Positions 20,770-33,425 are shown, numbered from the stretch's first letter. The stretch: 64,000 bases of DNA from Chimonanthus salicifolius (GCA_013350335.1 CM023540.1:21519828-21583827); one strand, 5' to 3'. Notes: generated from the letters alone by a model not told the origin. Made by a program: numbers and translations.

Positions 20770-20860
20770 TTACACGTGCTCTAAAGATTAATCAGGTGGG
20801 ATGCCTAGAAAATTAAGATGCGATGTTTATATACCTTGGTCTTAAAAATAAAAAGTTCAC
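20770..20860 (+). mobile_element. SINE family 2, 3' fragment
   Basis: CACGTGCTCTAAAGATTAAT then CAGG, TAAGATGCGATGTTTATATA and CCTTGGTCTTAAAAATAAAA. It parallels the 3' end of the copy at 48755-48965 (GCACATGCCCCAAGAATTAG). Confidence 0.5.
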
Positions 20861-21611
20861 CTCCGACCCGTTCAAGCCTTTTTATTTTGAAGTCTAACCC
20901 CCGCTTGTTGAGGCATATTTGTAAACATTATCCCAATTAGACAACCTTATAATATGTAACAAAGCCATTTTAAGGCAAATTGGAAATTTCAATTTAATAT
21001 TTGTTCTTGTTTTATAGATTAATAATAAAATAGAATAAAACTTTATAGAATAGGCCAAGATTTGTGAAAAAAAAAAAAAGGAATAGAACTAAGGGACTGT
21101 TTACCAATTTCCTTAGTGAAATTAATTTCACAAAAATAAAAAAAATCTAAAGTGTAATTTTATGTTAAAAGAAATGAATAAAATTTTATTTTGCGAAGCA
21201 AAGAAATGTTCTATTCTTCCTAATTAAATTTTCCTCTTTTTTTAATAGGAAATAAATTTGTTGAAATAAGGGAAAAATATCTTATGCTCTTTGCTGAGAG
21301 CCCTTGTTATATGAAAAAAGAGAAAAGACTCATTTTCTTTTCTCTTAATTTTTCATCATCTGAAATATAACAACGAGTCCGTAAACGATCTCCATCATCA
21401 TCATAACAATTAATCTCATCTATCTAAGATTAGCTTTTGAATTATTTTCTTCGAGTGTATCTTAAAACAAACAGATCTTTAGTTACTTTATACTCTTTAA
21501 TATTTTTTTTACCCCTTCCAACCAATTTTTTAAATGTTCACCTTTTCATCTAATGTATTTTATACAATATAATAAATGACTCTAAAAACTCAACAAGCTT
21601 CACAAGCTTTT
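20861..21611. other. Intergenic, nothing recognised
   Basis: AT-rich, with no credible gene. Confidence 0.4.
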
Positions 21612-21745
21612 GTCTGAAAGGCCAATTTTAATTTGAGATATTTCAGCCGATATGTATCGTATCAGCCGTACGATAGGCATATAGGCCGATATTGGCCATA
21701 CGACCATAATCTCAGAAATCTGAGATTTTAATCCCTAGGTCTAAC
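21612..21745. mobile_element. hAT-like MITE, ATCGGCCGATAT family, diverged copy
   Basis: The core CAGCCGATATGTATCGTATC and GGCCGATATTGGCC is present. Outer parts CCAATTTTAATTTGAGAT and CTGAGATTTTAATCCCTAG form an imperfect inverted repeat. The target duplication is not convincing. Confidence 0.5.
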
Positions 21746-22436
21746 CAACAATGACCATTTAATTATGTCTCAGTCACAACCTATGACCCAATCAACCTGA
21801 TCTATTACTCAATCCATGATCCGATCAACCCAACCAATGACCCATGACAATCATACTTGATCCATGTCTTGACTCATAGCACATGGCCCAACCTAAATAA
21901 GCACATTATCTATTAGTTGTGACATGACACATGATCCAACCTAACTCATATTCCATACCTAAAAAATTTCATTGATACATCATTTTAGAAATCCTTTGTT
22001 GCACCAAATAATAAAATTTGATAACCATAGAAAATAATATTTATAGAGTTCATTTATATTAAACAAAAAATTCACACAAATATATCCTAAAAAATTAAGA
22101 AAGCTGCGAAAGAGGAAATACCTACAAACTCCCTTAACAGTAAACTTATGTATTTTCATTGATTTAAGAGAAATCAACAATCTAATGGTGTGACATAGGC
22201 ATGACTCATGCCTTATGTCATCAACAATTTCCACATGAAAACTGAAGTAAGTGGCCCAATTCAAGTGACTCTAGTTGACTGTCTGGTTGGAATTAACCTT
22301 TTGATCAGTAAAGCAACCAAAATCCTCACAAATGCCATTTGTTGGGCCTTGAAAAGTAATGGGCTTTGATGGTTGATCCACTAACAATCCCATCATCAAC
22401 AATCAATGTTGTTTTCATATTCCTTTTGGTGCTTTG
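21746..22436. other. Intergenic with repeated CAACCTGATC/ATGACCCA words
   Basis: From 21760 to 21960 the words CATGACCCAA, TGATCCATG and CAACCTAA recur irregularly. No coding content is seen. Confidence 0.35.
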
Positions 22437-23130
22437 AGTAGATTCCTAAGCATGACCAATCAAAGAGGAATCCAAATCAAAGATACCTTTTTAATGTCTT
22501 TTCCATCTCCAACATGTCATGTCATCTTCCAATGTAACCTTCAATCAAAGATTAGAAAATAACTAAATTTTTATAAAATATTTGAATTGATAAGATTTAT
22601 AACTAAAAAGCTTTATAAATATTTAGATGAAATTGTTCAATTTTACTCAATTCGATAAAACGTCAAGTTAAGTGAGTCAGTAAATTATATTAAATTTTAT
22701 TTAGTCACTAAGCTTTGAAATTCAATGTAGGTATCAAACTCGATTGAATTTCAAATTGTGTCCAATTTCAAGTTTTTAAGTTCTGACAAAGCTAAGTCTT
22801 CTATGGGATATGGAATTGAATTATTTCTTATTATTATATATAATACATATTTTTAGTCTAAATAATTAAATTAGAGACAAATGTTGAATTGTAATGACAC
22901 CCACTTACGATCTTTAATTAAAATAAATGGTAATCCACTCCAACTCTATATAAAAAAAAAATATTCATTTAAATTTTTAAATTTCAATATATATTTAAAT
23001 CTAATATTTAAAATTTAAATTTGACGTACAATGAGGATAAAATTCAAGTTCTACTCAATCCCATATATCAACGGAAAAAAATAAAGCAAAACCCATGACG
23101 AAATGCTCGGTCTCGACTCTTGAATAAGGT
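22437..23130. repeat. Direct duplication 2, copy 2
   Basis: Partner of 20083-20660. It contains an extra AT-rich block of about 100 bases at 22800-22900 that copy 1 lacks. Confidence 0.75.
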
Positions 23131-23335
23131 AAAAATTAACACTTCTTTTATATTTGGACATAGTAAAAATGATTTGCCATCGTTCCTATATGGCTATAGC
23201 CATATTATCAAAATTATTAGCACTTAGGACACGCGAGGCGTTTAAAATGCATTGCGCCTATATGGACATCGTTACACTCATATTAGTACAATACAACATA
23301 TCAGCGATAAATTTTCGATACGCTTTGTAATACCC

Positions 23336-23935
23336 CCACCCCATGTGAGGGGAGTGAGTATGAGAGGAGGCGTGGGAGAGAAAAAGGTCCAATACTGTCC
23401 AAAGACTTGGAGGGGTTGAGGATTATATGAGGGGATACTCCTCCGGCTCAACCCTATGGTAAATAAGGCAACCGCCTTAGGCCCCCATTTGATAAAGGCC
23501 CAATTTGTTTGGATGAAATGAAATGTAGGAAAATAAAATTTTCAAATATCTAATTTTTAGTTCTTCCATGTTGTATATGGTTATGGAAATTGAACACTCA
23601 ATTTATGAAGGAAAATAAATTCATGCCTTAACCACATGGTGGATTGTGACATGTCAGTGTCACCAGTTCGTCACGGGGCGAGATGTTACAGTTGGTATCA
23701 AGTAATCAAGGGGCATCCTCAGCTTACTTGGTATCAACTCCAAAAAGACCCTATTTAAAATTTTTGCATTAGGCCTCAACTTGTGTTGAGCTAGCCCTAC
23801 ACTCCTCTCATCTAGCACAAGACCTTTTGGACTCAAGGGTGATGCTCGAGCCCAATGCAAAGTCATCTGGGTTTTTGAGCTCAAAGTGGACAATATTGTA
23901 CCAGTGGGACGAGTAGTTACATGGACAATGTCCTT
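23336..23935 (+). mobile_element. LTR-retrotransposon remnant: LTR, PBS-like site and start of internal region
   Basis: TGTAATACCCCCACCCC at 23336 and GGCGAGATGTTACA ending at 23691 look like LTR termini. TTGGTATCAAG follows two bases later and resembles a primer-binding site for initiator Met tRNA (TGGTATCA). Further on is GCTCAAAGTGGACAATATTG, the conserved motif shared with 10300-10720 and 56270-56530. There is no second LTR, coding region or target duplication, so it is a fragment. Confidence 0.5.
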
Positions 23936-25479
23936 AGTGCATTTGAATGCTCATTAGATTAGAGTGTTAAGACTAACATTCAAGGGCTCAGTAACAAATT
24001 CTAGATATGGGCTTAGGCTGAAATATAGTTTTTTAAGATATCAATTGATATAAAAATTACTAGTCAAATTTTTTTAGTCTGAGGACAAAATTGAAATTTA
24101 TATCTCAACCAAAGTCTTTTATAAAATTTGTATAGAAACCTTATAAAATCAATTACTTCTATATTTGTTGGTCCCATAGATGCGTCAACCATTTCCTCTT
24201 TGTATGTATCTTTACTCTAAAAAATGATATGATCAGGGATCAAAATCTCTGTTAAACGAGATCTCGGCCGAGATCTCTCTCTTTTCCTTTTTTTTTTTTT
24301 TTTAAAAGGATTTTTTTGTATTTTAATTTTTCTGAATTAAAAAGAAAATAAAAATGAAACGAGGCTCAGTTTTGAAAAAAAAAAAAAATGAAATCGTTAA
24401 TATCGGCCTGGGTCCACCACCGAAATGAATTAAAAAAAAAAAAAACAGACACTATCTAATGAAATCAGTCGATATATCGGCTATATCGGCCGATTTTATC
24501 TCAGTAAGGCTGATAGTAAGGTCAAATTTTATATTTCCATTATCCATTAATGAAAGCTGGAATTTTGAAATATAAAGTTTTTTTAAAATAGAGAGTGAAG
24601 ATGGAAGACGGTCAGGTCTTCTACATCTAATCATTTTTCCTTTACGTAAATTTTTTTACAGAAAAATAGAAATAATATTAATATTTTAAGCTATTTTCGC
24701 TTCAAATGATGTGACACAGTAATACAAGATCAAGAAAATAAGCATTAAAAGAGATCTCCCATATTGAATTTGAAGTGGAAGACCTCAAATTTTATTTTTT
24801 TCATGGCTTGGACAAAAGAGCCTATTAGTATTGAGTAGTAGTGGGCAACAGCCAACAGGCAAGACGTCACATCCATTTTATATGACCCAAAAATAAGCCC
24901 GACAAACATTGACTTATGCCAGGCCCATTTAGCTAAAAAGCCAAGAAATTAATCATGTACCTGAACCTGGGCCTGAGTTTCAAATATTGGCCAACATTTA
25001 TTGGATTTTATAGGGGAGAGGTGGCATGATAGGCAAATATCGTAAAATATTGGGTTTTTCAGAATGGACCTAAAGCTGATATACCTAATATCTTGGGTGT
25101 ATTATTTGATAATTATTTTTAAAACATTGGGCCAAAATAGGCTGAAAATTTGAGTCGGGACCAGTATTTTTGCTGATATACCTGAAAAAAATGGGTCTCA
25201 TATATGTCAAAATATCAGTATTAACTGAATCAAAATTAAGATTCTTATTTTAAGATATCAGTATCAACTCAAAATTAGATATAAGATTCTCATTTTAAGA
25301 CTCATCCAATTTGCATTATATTATGTGAGGCTATTTTTCAGCCTCTGACTATACTGAAATCCAGGCCCAATTTGCTCGACGACCCAGTTAATTAGCTGAA
25401 GTCCACCCTGACATGGGCTAAACTGATGCTCAGCTGAGGGTGGCTTGGCCATGAATATAGCTAAGTACTTAATGTTTAG
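23936..25479. other. Intergenic with a truncated ATCGGCCGATAT-family MITE
   Basis: CAGGGATCAAAATCTCTG at about 24235, ATCTCGGCCGAGATC and TATCGGCTATATCGGCCGAT at about 24472-24495 indicate a damaged member of the MITE family. Poly-T and poly-A tracts lie between. No right terminus or target duplication is found. The rest is AT-rich. Confidence 0.45.
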
Positions 25480-25824
25480 CCTTGTCACAAATATTGGCGG
25501 TATTTTCAAATTTACCGCTTTTTTATCAGCAAAATACCATTACGGCGTTAAAAACTGCGTTTTTATCGCCACGACGATAAATTTCCGGTAAATTCCCGAT
25601 AAAATCGCGTTCAAAACGCGATAAACATTAATAACGCGATAATATCCTGATAAATTCCCGGTAAATTCCCTATACCATTTTTATTTCATTAATTTTTTAT
25701 TTTTTAAATATTATAATTTCCTTGAGATTTTCCCGTTAAATTCCCGGTAAAAATCTGAGAATTTAAAAATATCCCGTTATTACCAATTGCCGTTAATATC
25801 CCGAGAACGGTATTTGTCACAATG
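25480..25824. mobile_element. hAT-like MITE, TTGTCACAAATA family (345 bp)
   Basis: Starts CCTTGTCACAAATATTGGCG and ends AACGGTATTTGTCACAATG, so the inverted repeat is C.TTGT.ACAAATAYYG. The flanks are atgtttag and ttgtttag (7 of 8). The interior is built from GATAAATTCCCGGTAAATTC and AAAACGCGATAA words. A relative lies in glucanase intron 2 at about 49449-49989. Confidence 0.7.
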
Positions 25825-25916
25825 TTGTTTAGTGCATAATTGGGCTGGACGAGTTGGGTTGTTTGAACAATCTTAGCCCAAACCAATGTTCTAGAAGACC
25901 CCAATGCAGTTAGACC

Positions 25917-27558
25917 CAGGGGTGAAAAAATTGTTCTCTGAGATATCGGCCGATATTCTGTTATCGGCCGAAACCTCAGCCGATACATTTCTCTCCCCTT
26001 AATTTTTTTTTAACAAAAACCACCGATATCACAATATCGGCCTGATATGATGCGGTTATAATATCGGCATATCAGCCGATATGATTGTAAGTGCCCTGGT
26101 TCGTCCGAGTCACCCTTATTATCAATTACGTGACTCAGTTGGACTTGCCTTGGATGAATAAGAAGATCTACTATGAAGTTGAAGCGTATACACCAAATAC
26201 GGTATTGACACACAGGTAAGTGAACCGTAGGAGACCTTAGGCTAAGTCAAATACCTTAGAAGTCAATTGGAAAATAAGATAATAAGTGACTTTCTGTCTT
26301 GAGGCCTCATGCAGTCTGCCGAGGCCTCGCAGCCAGTTGTGCTGAGCTGTGCTGAGTCCAACTTAGCTTGTGTCTTGCTGACTTAGTCTCCTACAGATTT
26401 AGGAAGTTAAAATCTGTGACATTTTTAATTAAGAGTTAATTATGGTAAATTAATTGGAAGTTAATTATGGTAAAAGATTTATCCACATGGTGAGATGCTG
26501 CCACCTCATTTAAGTTTGAATTTGAATACCGTTGGGGAGCTGTACATGACAAATATGGAAAGGCTCCTCCATGAGTTGTAAACCATTTTGCAATCTTCCC
26601 ATCTAATCCTTGATTGATGACTGAGATAAATCTACTGCAACTCATGCACAGTGGATATGAGGTGGCTGGATTCTGATTGACAGATTAACTTGCACATATG
26701 TGATGTCCTTACAGAATTACCGCCGACGATGCCTCATTGGAAGCCTTGAGGCCTCACAGGGTGTGACTTACTGCAGAACTATAAACTGTCTTATAAAATA
26801 ACAGTAAGCCTTTTTGAAGAGGGACCGAATACACAGAGAAAAACAGGAACAAGATTACAGTGTGTCTGATCATTCGGCCTTCCCTCTAGACACCTTCTTC
26901 ATTATCCTCCTTAGTGAATGTTTGGGTAATCAATACCCCAATCCTGATGAAGAGTAAGATATTCATATAAGACTAAAACCAGTCATACCCAAGTCCTACT
27001 GCTGTGCCGATAAATACGTTGATGACGCTGATTTGATGGAAAGGAGCACACAGATTCAGTAAAGAAGAAAGAGCTTAAAGGAAAACGGTTAAGACCCAAG
27101 ACAAGTGTTCTTCTTCGTTTTATTTTAAACATTGTAAAGTGGATTAGAACAGTGTGTTCGAACCACTCTAAAAAATAGGTGTAGAGGATTAGACCAATTG
27201 GGTTGAACCTCTATAAAAAAACTAAGCTGTACTATTTGGGTGTGAGACCCTTACATAGTATATTTGGGACGACCCTAGGAGTTGGGAAGTCTAACAGTGG
27301 ATGTAGGTTTGTTGAAACCGAACCACTATAAAATATTTGTATTATATGTGATTGAATGTATGGATTGAATATTTTATTTACTTAAAGTATAAATCGGTTG
27401 AGAAAATTTTAAAAGGGAATTAAAATTGAAAACCAACCTATTCACCCCCCCCCCTCTAGGTCGTGCATTACTCTAGTAACGGAATTTCAATGATAAGGTT
27501 TTTAATACCGTATCATATCAACCGATATAATTCGTATCGACTAATATTTGTACCCCTG
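25917..27558. mobile_element. hAT-like MITE, ATCGGCCGATAT family, split by a solo LTR
   Basis: Starts CAGGGGTGAAAAAATTG and ends CTAATATTTGTACCCCTG. A perfect 8-bp target duplication gttagacc lies at 25909-25916 and 27559-27566. Removing the nested LTR (26086-27489) and one TSD copy leaves about 233 bp with the family core (GATATCGGCCGATATTC, ATATCAGCCGATATG). Confidence 0.9.
26086..27489. mobile_element. Solo LTR (1.4 kb) nested in the MITE
   Basis: Begins TGTAAGTGCCCTGG and ends GGAATTTCA, with the 5-bp duplication atgat on both sides (26081-26085 and 27490-27494). Near the right end, CCTATTCACCCCCCCCC then CTCTAGG resembles the 3' region of Copia-type LTRs. No gag-pol frames are present, so it is a solo LTR left by recombination. 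Confidence 0.8.
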
Positions 27559-27566
27559 GTTAGACC

Positions 27567-27984
27567 TGACCAAACCTGACCTGGAACTCTAAAAGTCAAA
27601 AGTGCTTGGTCAGGTTGGGTCATGTCAAGTTGAGCTGCATTATGATAGGTTGTGCCATATTGGATCAGGTTACATTAGGTTGGATCAGTTTGGGTTAGAT
27701 TTGTTCGAAGATTGGACTTGAGCCCGACCAATCACAATCAAATCCAACCAGCAGTTTGAACTTTGAAGTACATCATTTTGATTCAGTTACACCCGATCTA
27801 AGTGTCGGCAAAGTCTCACATCGCGGGTGGACTTTTAGATTATTGGATTTATAAGTACATGGGTTCTTTTTCCTTAATAGCTAGTTTTTAAGGATGAGTT
27901 TACTCATGTGTTTAATACTAAGTTGCTTCCTATGTGAAGAAGACAGTATACATCATCTTCATCTTCAAATTAATGCTTCCTCGG
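27567..27984. other. Intergenic with GGTTGGGTCATG/GACCTGACC words
   Basis: From 27566 to 27770 words such as GACCTGACCAAACCTGACC and GGTTGGATCAGTTTGGG recur. They resemble the GGGTCGGGT-type MITE interior, but no termini were found. Confidence 0.3.
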
Positions 27985-28150
27985 CTAAACTCAGAGGGTT
28001 TTGACCTAATGGTCAAGAAGATCCCCTTATAAAGGGAGGTCTAGAATTCGATTCACGCTCAAGTTCCTCTGAGCTAATCCAATGAGATTACTCCTCATCG
28101 ACTTTACTTAACTGGTGTGTATGAATTGGGAATGAAGAAAATTGAACCAT
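27985..28150 (+). mobile_element. tRNA-derived SINE, family 2
   Basis: AGAGGGTTTTGACCTAATGG (A-box-like), TCTAGAATTCGATTCACGCT (B-box-like), then GATTACTCCTCATCGACTTT and GTGTGTATGAATTGGGAATG. It shares this order with 63045-63180 (plus) and 48755-48965 (minus). Confidence 0.6.
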
Positions 28151-28491
28151 TCAAACCAATCCCATGCTAGGGTTAGCCCATACCTTAGTTTAGACACTAG
28201 ACTCCATTGAACATGTGACAAATCATAAATGAATCTCAACCTTTAATATGTTTTGACAAATACTAGAATGACCAGATGTTTAAAAGTAATAGGGATGGTC
28301 CAAAATCAACATGCTAAATTAGATACTTGAACAATAATAGCAGTGTTAATTTTGGATCAACACTGCATTTATACTTGACGCCATAATTTGGAAACTACTA
28401 CCATCCACAAACCACTGCAACGGTTTTGTATATACGAAGGCTACCATCAGATTTTGCGTCAGTCAAAAATCAGTCATCTAACGGCTACTCC

Positions 28492-28499
28492 TATTTAAA
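28492..28499 (+). promoter_or_regulatory. TATA box of the LTPG gene
   Basis: TATTTAAA lies 107 bases upstream of the LTPG start codon. Confidence 0.55.
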
Positions 28500-28605
28500 A
28501 TACCTTGTAACCAACCTCTCTCACCTTAAAATGAAGAAACCCAAAAGGGGCTGAAAAGAACGTTTGCCATTTCCTCTGTTTTCAGTCCTCTGTTTTCGTC
28601 TCGCC

Positions 28606-29862
28606 ATGGAATCGATGCTCTTGCTTGCTGCAATCCTCTTCTCCTCATTGTCTTCTACGGGCTTTTCTCGAATTCTCGGAGAGTCTGGAGTAGACATTAG
28701 TTGCATGGCAAAGCTCATGCCTTGCCAACCTTTCCTGCAAGTCTCGTCGACGTCGCCGCCGCCGCCGCCGCCGCCGCCGTCGTGCTGCATTCCTTTGAAG
28801 GACATGATTGAGAATGATAAGAAATGCCTTTGTGGTGTTTTCAACAATGCGGATCTCTTAAAGAGCTTGAATTCAACCCAAGAGAAAGCTCTCAAGGTAC
28901 CCAAGGCATGCGGCGTTGAAGTCGATATAAGCCTCTGCAATGGAAAAAATGGTAATGAATTCATTATCTACCCTTATATTAAACCCTTTATAATTCTCTC
29001 TTCAAATTCAAGTTTTCTTCTTCTTCTTCTTCTTTTCCATTTTTGATATTTTTTTCATTCTTTGGGTTTGGTTTTATTTCTGAAGGGTCTGTGAGGTGAG
29101 TATTACAGATTATAATTTCTTCTGTTTTTTTTCGCAACAGAGACAAGTGCCCCGTCTCCAACCAGCAGCACCACCGCACCACCTCCTTCTAATGGTACTA
29201 AAGGTAATACATAATTATATATTACACACTAATATACTGTTTAAGCTTTGATTAGGATGGAAATATAAAAGGATAATGAAAACTAAATGACAAGATGAGA
29301 GGGAAATGAAAAAAAAGAAAAGAGAAACACTTCGAATCATCTCAATGCACTTAGAGAAAGACACTGTATTATGCTCTCAAATTCAATCTCATGTATTGGA
29401 TTCAAAATTTAGGTGATCTCTATGTGAAGTGATAAAAGTCTCAAATTGGTTAATTCAATAAATCAACGACTTCATATGATATTTGAGACACATCCTCTTA
29501 ACAACTAGTTTTTGAGAGTGAATTCTACCTCACGAATGTTATCACGTGCTCAGTACACATGAGGGCAGGTCTGAAATTTTTACGTGCAATCTTAAAGTCT
29601 AATTGCATATGAGAATGGTTTTCTAACCGTCACCAAAAGAAACAAGTCCATCTAAATCTAATTAATAAATAAAAATTGATTAAATTTATTATATAAAGTA
29701 CTAAGAATTTGTTTATTTATTCATTTTCTCTGCCCAGGAGGTTCAGCTTCTAGCACAAACGGTAGAGACACTGAAGAAAACTTTGCGTATGGGCTGTCTC
29801 CTTTTGGTAGATCCGGTGCTATTGTTGTTCCCTTGATTGCCATGGTGACATTATTTACTTGA
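28606..29862 (+). CDS. GPI-anchored non-specific lipid-transfer protein (LTPG type)
   Basis: Three exons (28606-28951, 29141-29203, 29738-29862), all GT-AG, give 177 aa. Residues 1-21 form a signal peptide. The eight-cysteine motif is complete: C33, C40, C60-C61, C74-x-C76, C102, C111. A Ser/Thr/Pro-rich linker follows (exon 2, TSSTTAPPPSNGT), then a C-terminal hydrophobic stretch (IVVPLIAMVTLFT) typical of a GPI-attachment signal. LTPGs bind lipids at the outer face of the plasma membrane and serve cuticle, suberin or wall functions. Odd feature: eight consecutive prolines (51-58), encoded by a CCG repeat, lie between Cys2 and Cys3, so that spacing is 19 residues. The start is chosen at the ATG in good context (GCCATGG). 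An in-frame ATG at 28564 would put a longer hydrophobic N-terminus in front and is less likely. Confidence 0.93.
28750..28780 (+). repeat. CCG trinucleotide repeat inside the LTPG coding region
   Basis: About eight tandem CCG units (with a TCG at each end) encode the proline run. A trinucleotide slippage tract in coding sequence may be polymorphic in length. Confidence 0.9.
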
Positions 29863-32278
29863 TCATTGGAGGTTTAGCTTCTTAATTATTTCTTTGGATA
29901 TTCTTAGACTAATACCAGTTTTGGGACTGACATTTGGACAGAAATGGATGTACAAGTCCAAATAGTTAGAAGTTTTGGGTAATGTGAATCTCATGTAAAT
30001 ATATTGGAATAATAATTATCTCATTGTGAAATTTGACTTATTTAAATCTAATGATTAAAAATAGTTTATGATCCTAATTTTTTTATTCTAAATTAGTTAA
30101 AACTCTGCATTTAATACAATAACATAGCTGGTTAACATAATATTTATTTTAAAATAATAATTCCTGTTACTTTAGCATATCCAACCTATGCATCTCCTTA
30201 GAGACAAATACACCTGGTGGAAGATATGAACACATTCTTGCCTTTCAAAAGAAAATTCCATTCTCATTAAAAGACTTTGAGACAGCATTTCGTTGGTCCT
30301 TCACAATTCTAGTGCAAATACATGTCAAAATGAAAATAAAAAGATGGTTTAATAAGAAAGAAAGGGGGAAAAAAAAAAAGATAAACATTGAAAATAATCT
30401 TTTTACAAATAATGGAAAATCTTTAAAGACTCGCCAAAACATGGTCTCCTTGTGGCTCGTAAAAAGTTATCTTAATTGGATTGATCAATTTTAAAAAAAT
30501 TAGATGTTTAAAAAAGTGATGAATGAGTGTAACATTCGATATTTAAAAAAAAAAAAAAAAATATTGATGTTGTGATGTTGTACATATTTAATCCATATAT
30601 TAATATGTTAAATTCAATTAATATTATAGATACACCACTCATATTGGATCAATGAAGTCATATTTTTTAGGGCTTCAGGTATTTTATCACTTTTTTGAAC
30701 TCTTAATTTATATGGCAAAACTAGGACTCCATAGATCTAATAAAGATGATTTTTACATAAGTTTATGTTTAGACTTTCCGAATTTACTCATCACTACCAC
30801 TCTACGTGGGCCCCATGTTGGGTTAGACTTCTCGTTAACCTGTGCCCTATTTTGGGTTTTATATAAAAAAAATAAAATATATTTTTAAAATTAAAATTTT
30901 ATATTTAAGTAAATACAAGGAATAGAATTCAAATGATATGTTTTTATCGAACGCTCTTGCCTCATTAAGGTGCATATGACCAGGGTTGGACCGAATCTCT
31001 AGGTGTATTCATTGGATGGGCTTATTCATTGAGACCACCAAAATAGGTAGAATTTATTTAAATTGGAATAAATTATTTTTATATTATATCTAATCTAAAA
31101 ATTAGTATATCCAAGTTTTGTCTAAAGTAGAGACATATTTTGGACCTTCAATTCTTAAAGACAAGGTTGAAATATTAGATATTTAACATTTCTAATTTAA
31201 CATTTTATATGCAAGTGGATATCTATAAATTGTCATCTGATTAAATTGGGTCTTATCCAAATGCTAAATATTAGCTATATCAGATATTCAAAAAATAATT
31301 TAAGGTTTTCAAAATTGTGAGAGTCTAATAGTTTCTAAGATCAGATTGAGTGATTTTTATGGGGTTGCATATTTATATTAAAATCTTTTAATGGTCCAAA
31401 AAATGGAGTGAAAGTGGGCTTTATATAGGATGTAAATTGTTAGAATTTAAAAATAATTTAAAGCATTTAACATTTAGGAAGTCTAAAAATATATGACTTC
31501 TGTGATTGACTTGACGTAACTTTTTATTGATACCCTGTTCTTGGATGAAATGATCTATTTAGAGAACCCATCACAGAGGACAGAGTTGAATCCAACATAT
31601 GATGATCAAAGTTTAGTGAATGAAAAATAATTTGAAATCACAAAAATATAAAGATCTTAAAAATGACTTTTATAAATAAATTGAGATATTTTTTATTTTC
31701 TATCTATTTGGAGTCGACTTTTTAAATTCTACTTCTCTATTAGCTCTATAATAAACTATGCCATCGATCGCTCTTCTATCTAACATATCTTCTCTTATTA
31801 CTTTCCTCCATGATTTAAGTGGTCTACTTCTTCTTCTTACACTTATGATTTGTAATATTTTCACTCTACACCGTCTTCGGTCTTTCACTAACGTCGTTTG
31901 AAGATCTTAACTATCAATCCAACATATTAGATAAAAGTGGATAAATCATTTAACACATTAACAATTAACATTTATTTATTGGAAACCAAAAAAATCATAT
32001 GGGAAGAGTGTGAGATATTTAGTCCTAATGCTATTGTTCTCACTTGTATTAATCTATTAAGAATATAATATAACCAGAAAATCCAATCTAAAAATTCTCA
32101 CAAACTGCAGTTGTAGAAACTAGAAAGTTTTCTCACCCCAATGACATCATACTAAAACTCTTTTTGACTTGACTAACTCGGTCGAGTCAACTCACCTCCA
32201 ATCTTCTTATCAGTTCTTTTCTTCTTCATTTATTATACTGATCTATTGTTACAAGAATCACGTTTTTAGTAGTCTTGA
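29863..32278. other. Intergenic, nothing recognised
   Basis: 2.4 kb of AT-rich DNA with a poly-A tract at 30546-30559. No gene, inverted repeat or SINE that I can support. Confidence 0.45.
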
Positions 32279-33289
32279 TATTATAATGGGAGCACTTACA
32301 CACACTCAGATTTTCTGCCTCTACACACTCGAAATCAAATTTTCGGATGAAATTACAATTTTACCCCCGCGTTTTCATTCATTCGAATGAATCCTCAAGT
32401 GTATTTTCAATTCATTCGAATGAATGGGCTGAACAGTAACACGGAATACTGCTCAGCCCCATTCATTCGAATGAATGGACGATTCATTCGAATGAATGGG
32501 CCTCATTCATTCAAATTCATTCGAATGAATGAGCCCGTTCATTCGAATGAATGGACCTCATTCATTCAAATGATCCATTCATTCGAATGATTTAAATATT
32601 AAGGTTTATTTTAAAACTTTACACTTATTTTTTAAGCATTGTGTGTAACGTCAGCCCCTTTTCACCTAAAATCAGAGTCTAATTTTTTTTTTAAAAAAGG
32701 AAAAGTGACAAAGGGCGCGAACGTCACGACGCGAGTTAAGTCCGAGCTTCTAAAACCCGGCCCTTAACTGGCCAACCCTACGTGTGCATGGAATGAAGTC
32801 CACGGAGAATGGTTCACACGTAGAAGTAAGCATCGGGGAACATTTAAACTAATTGCGGAAATTATAAAATAGCCTAACCTACAAATTCTTAGATAGCAGG
32901 GAAGTTACATTCATTCAATCACCAAACATCCTTAAAACCATAATGTCCAAAATATAGTAAGTAATCTCAATTATTACATTTCCGACAAATTAAACTGCAT
33001 CAAATACACATTTCTCAAAATAACTTAAATAAAATAATTAGTCCGCCTTCCAAAGCTCCTAAGCTTGGCTCCCGTCTCGTCCTTCTACTCCGGCATTTCC
33101 GGCGTCATCAGCTAGGGTATAAGTAGGGCGTTAGACCACGCGCCCAGTAGGACTCCGAGTAGGGCTAACACATGGATTAGTGATAACAAAGCAGATAGAT
33201 AATACATAACGAAAAGCCATAGAATGAATGTCATGCCATGGGTGTCTGTGTTATGAATCCCACCCATCATCCTTACTATCCCGATGCCA

Positions 33290-33425
33290 TATCCCCCTTG
33301 ACGGTAAGGCCTCGTCAAGGCGTAACCACAAATACAATATTCCCCTTGATGGAAGAATCATCATCAAGGTATAACAATAAATACAACATCCCCCTTGACG
33401 GTAAGGCCTCGTCAAGGTACAATAA
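33290..33425. repeat. Three-unit tandem repeat of hairpins inside the solo LTR
   Basis: CCCCTTGACGGTAAGGCCTC then GTCAAGG occurs at 33293 and 33392, with a variant (CCTTGATGGAAGAATCATCA) between them. Each unit is a short hairpin (CCTTGACG/CGTCAAGG) followed by ACAATAAATACAACATCC-like sequence. Confidence 0.75.

Noticed and set aside
26086..27489. Part of an autonomous transposase region of the outer MITE
   Set aside because: It has TG..CA ends, a 5-bp duplication and no transposase frame; it is a nested solo LTR.
28521..28964. A 147-aa minus-strand frame with a glycine run
   Set aside because: It is the antisense shadow of LTPG exon 1; the glycines are the reverse of the CCG repeat.
32375..32590. 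A CRISPR-like array or coding repeat (frame reading FIRMNG repeatedly)
   Set aside because: The repeats are irregularly spaced perfect palindromes in the arms of a plant fold-back transposon, and the peptide is a translation of the palindrome.
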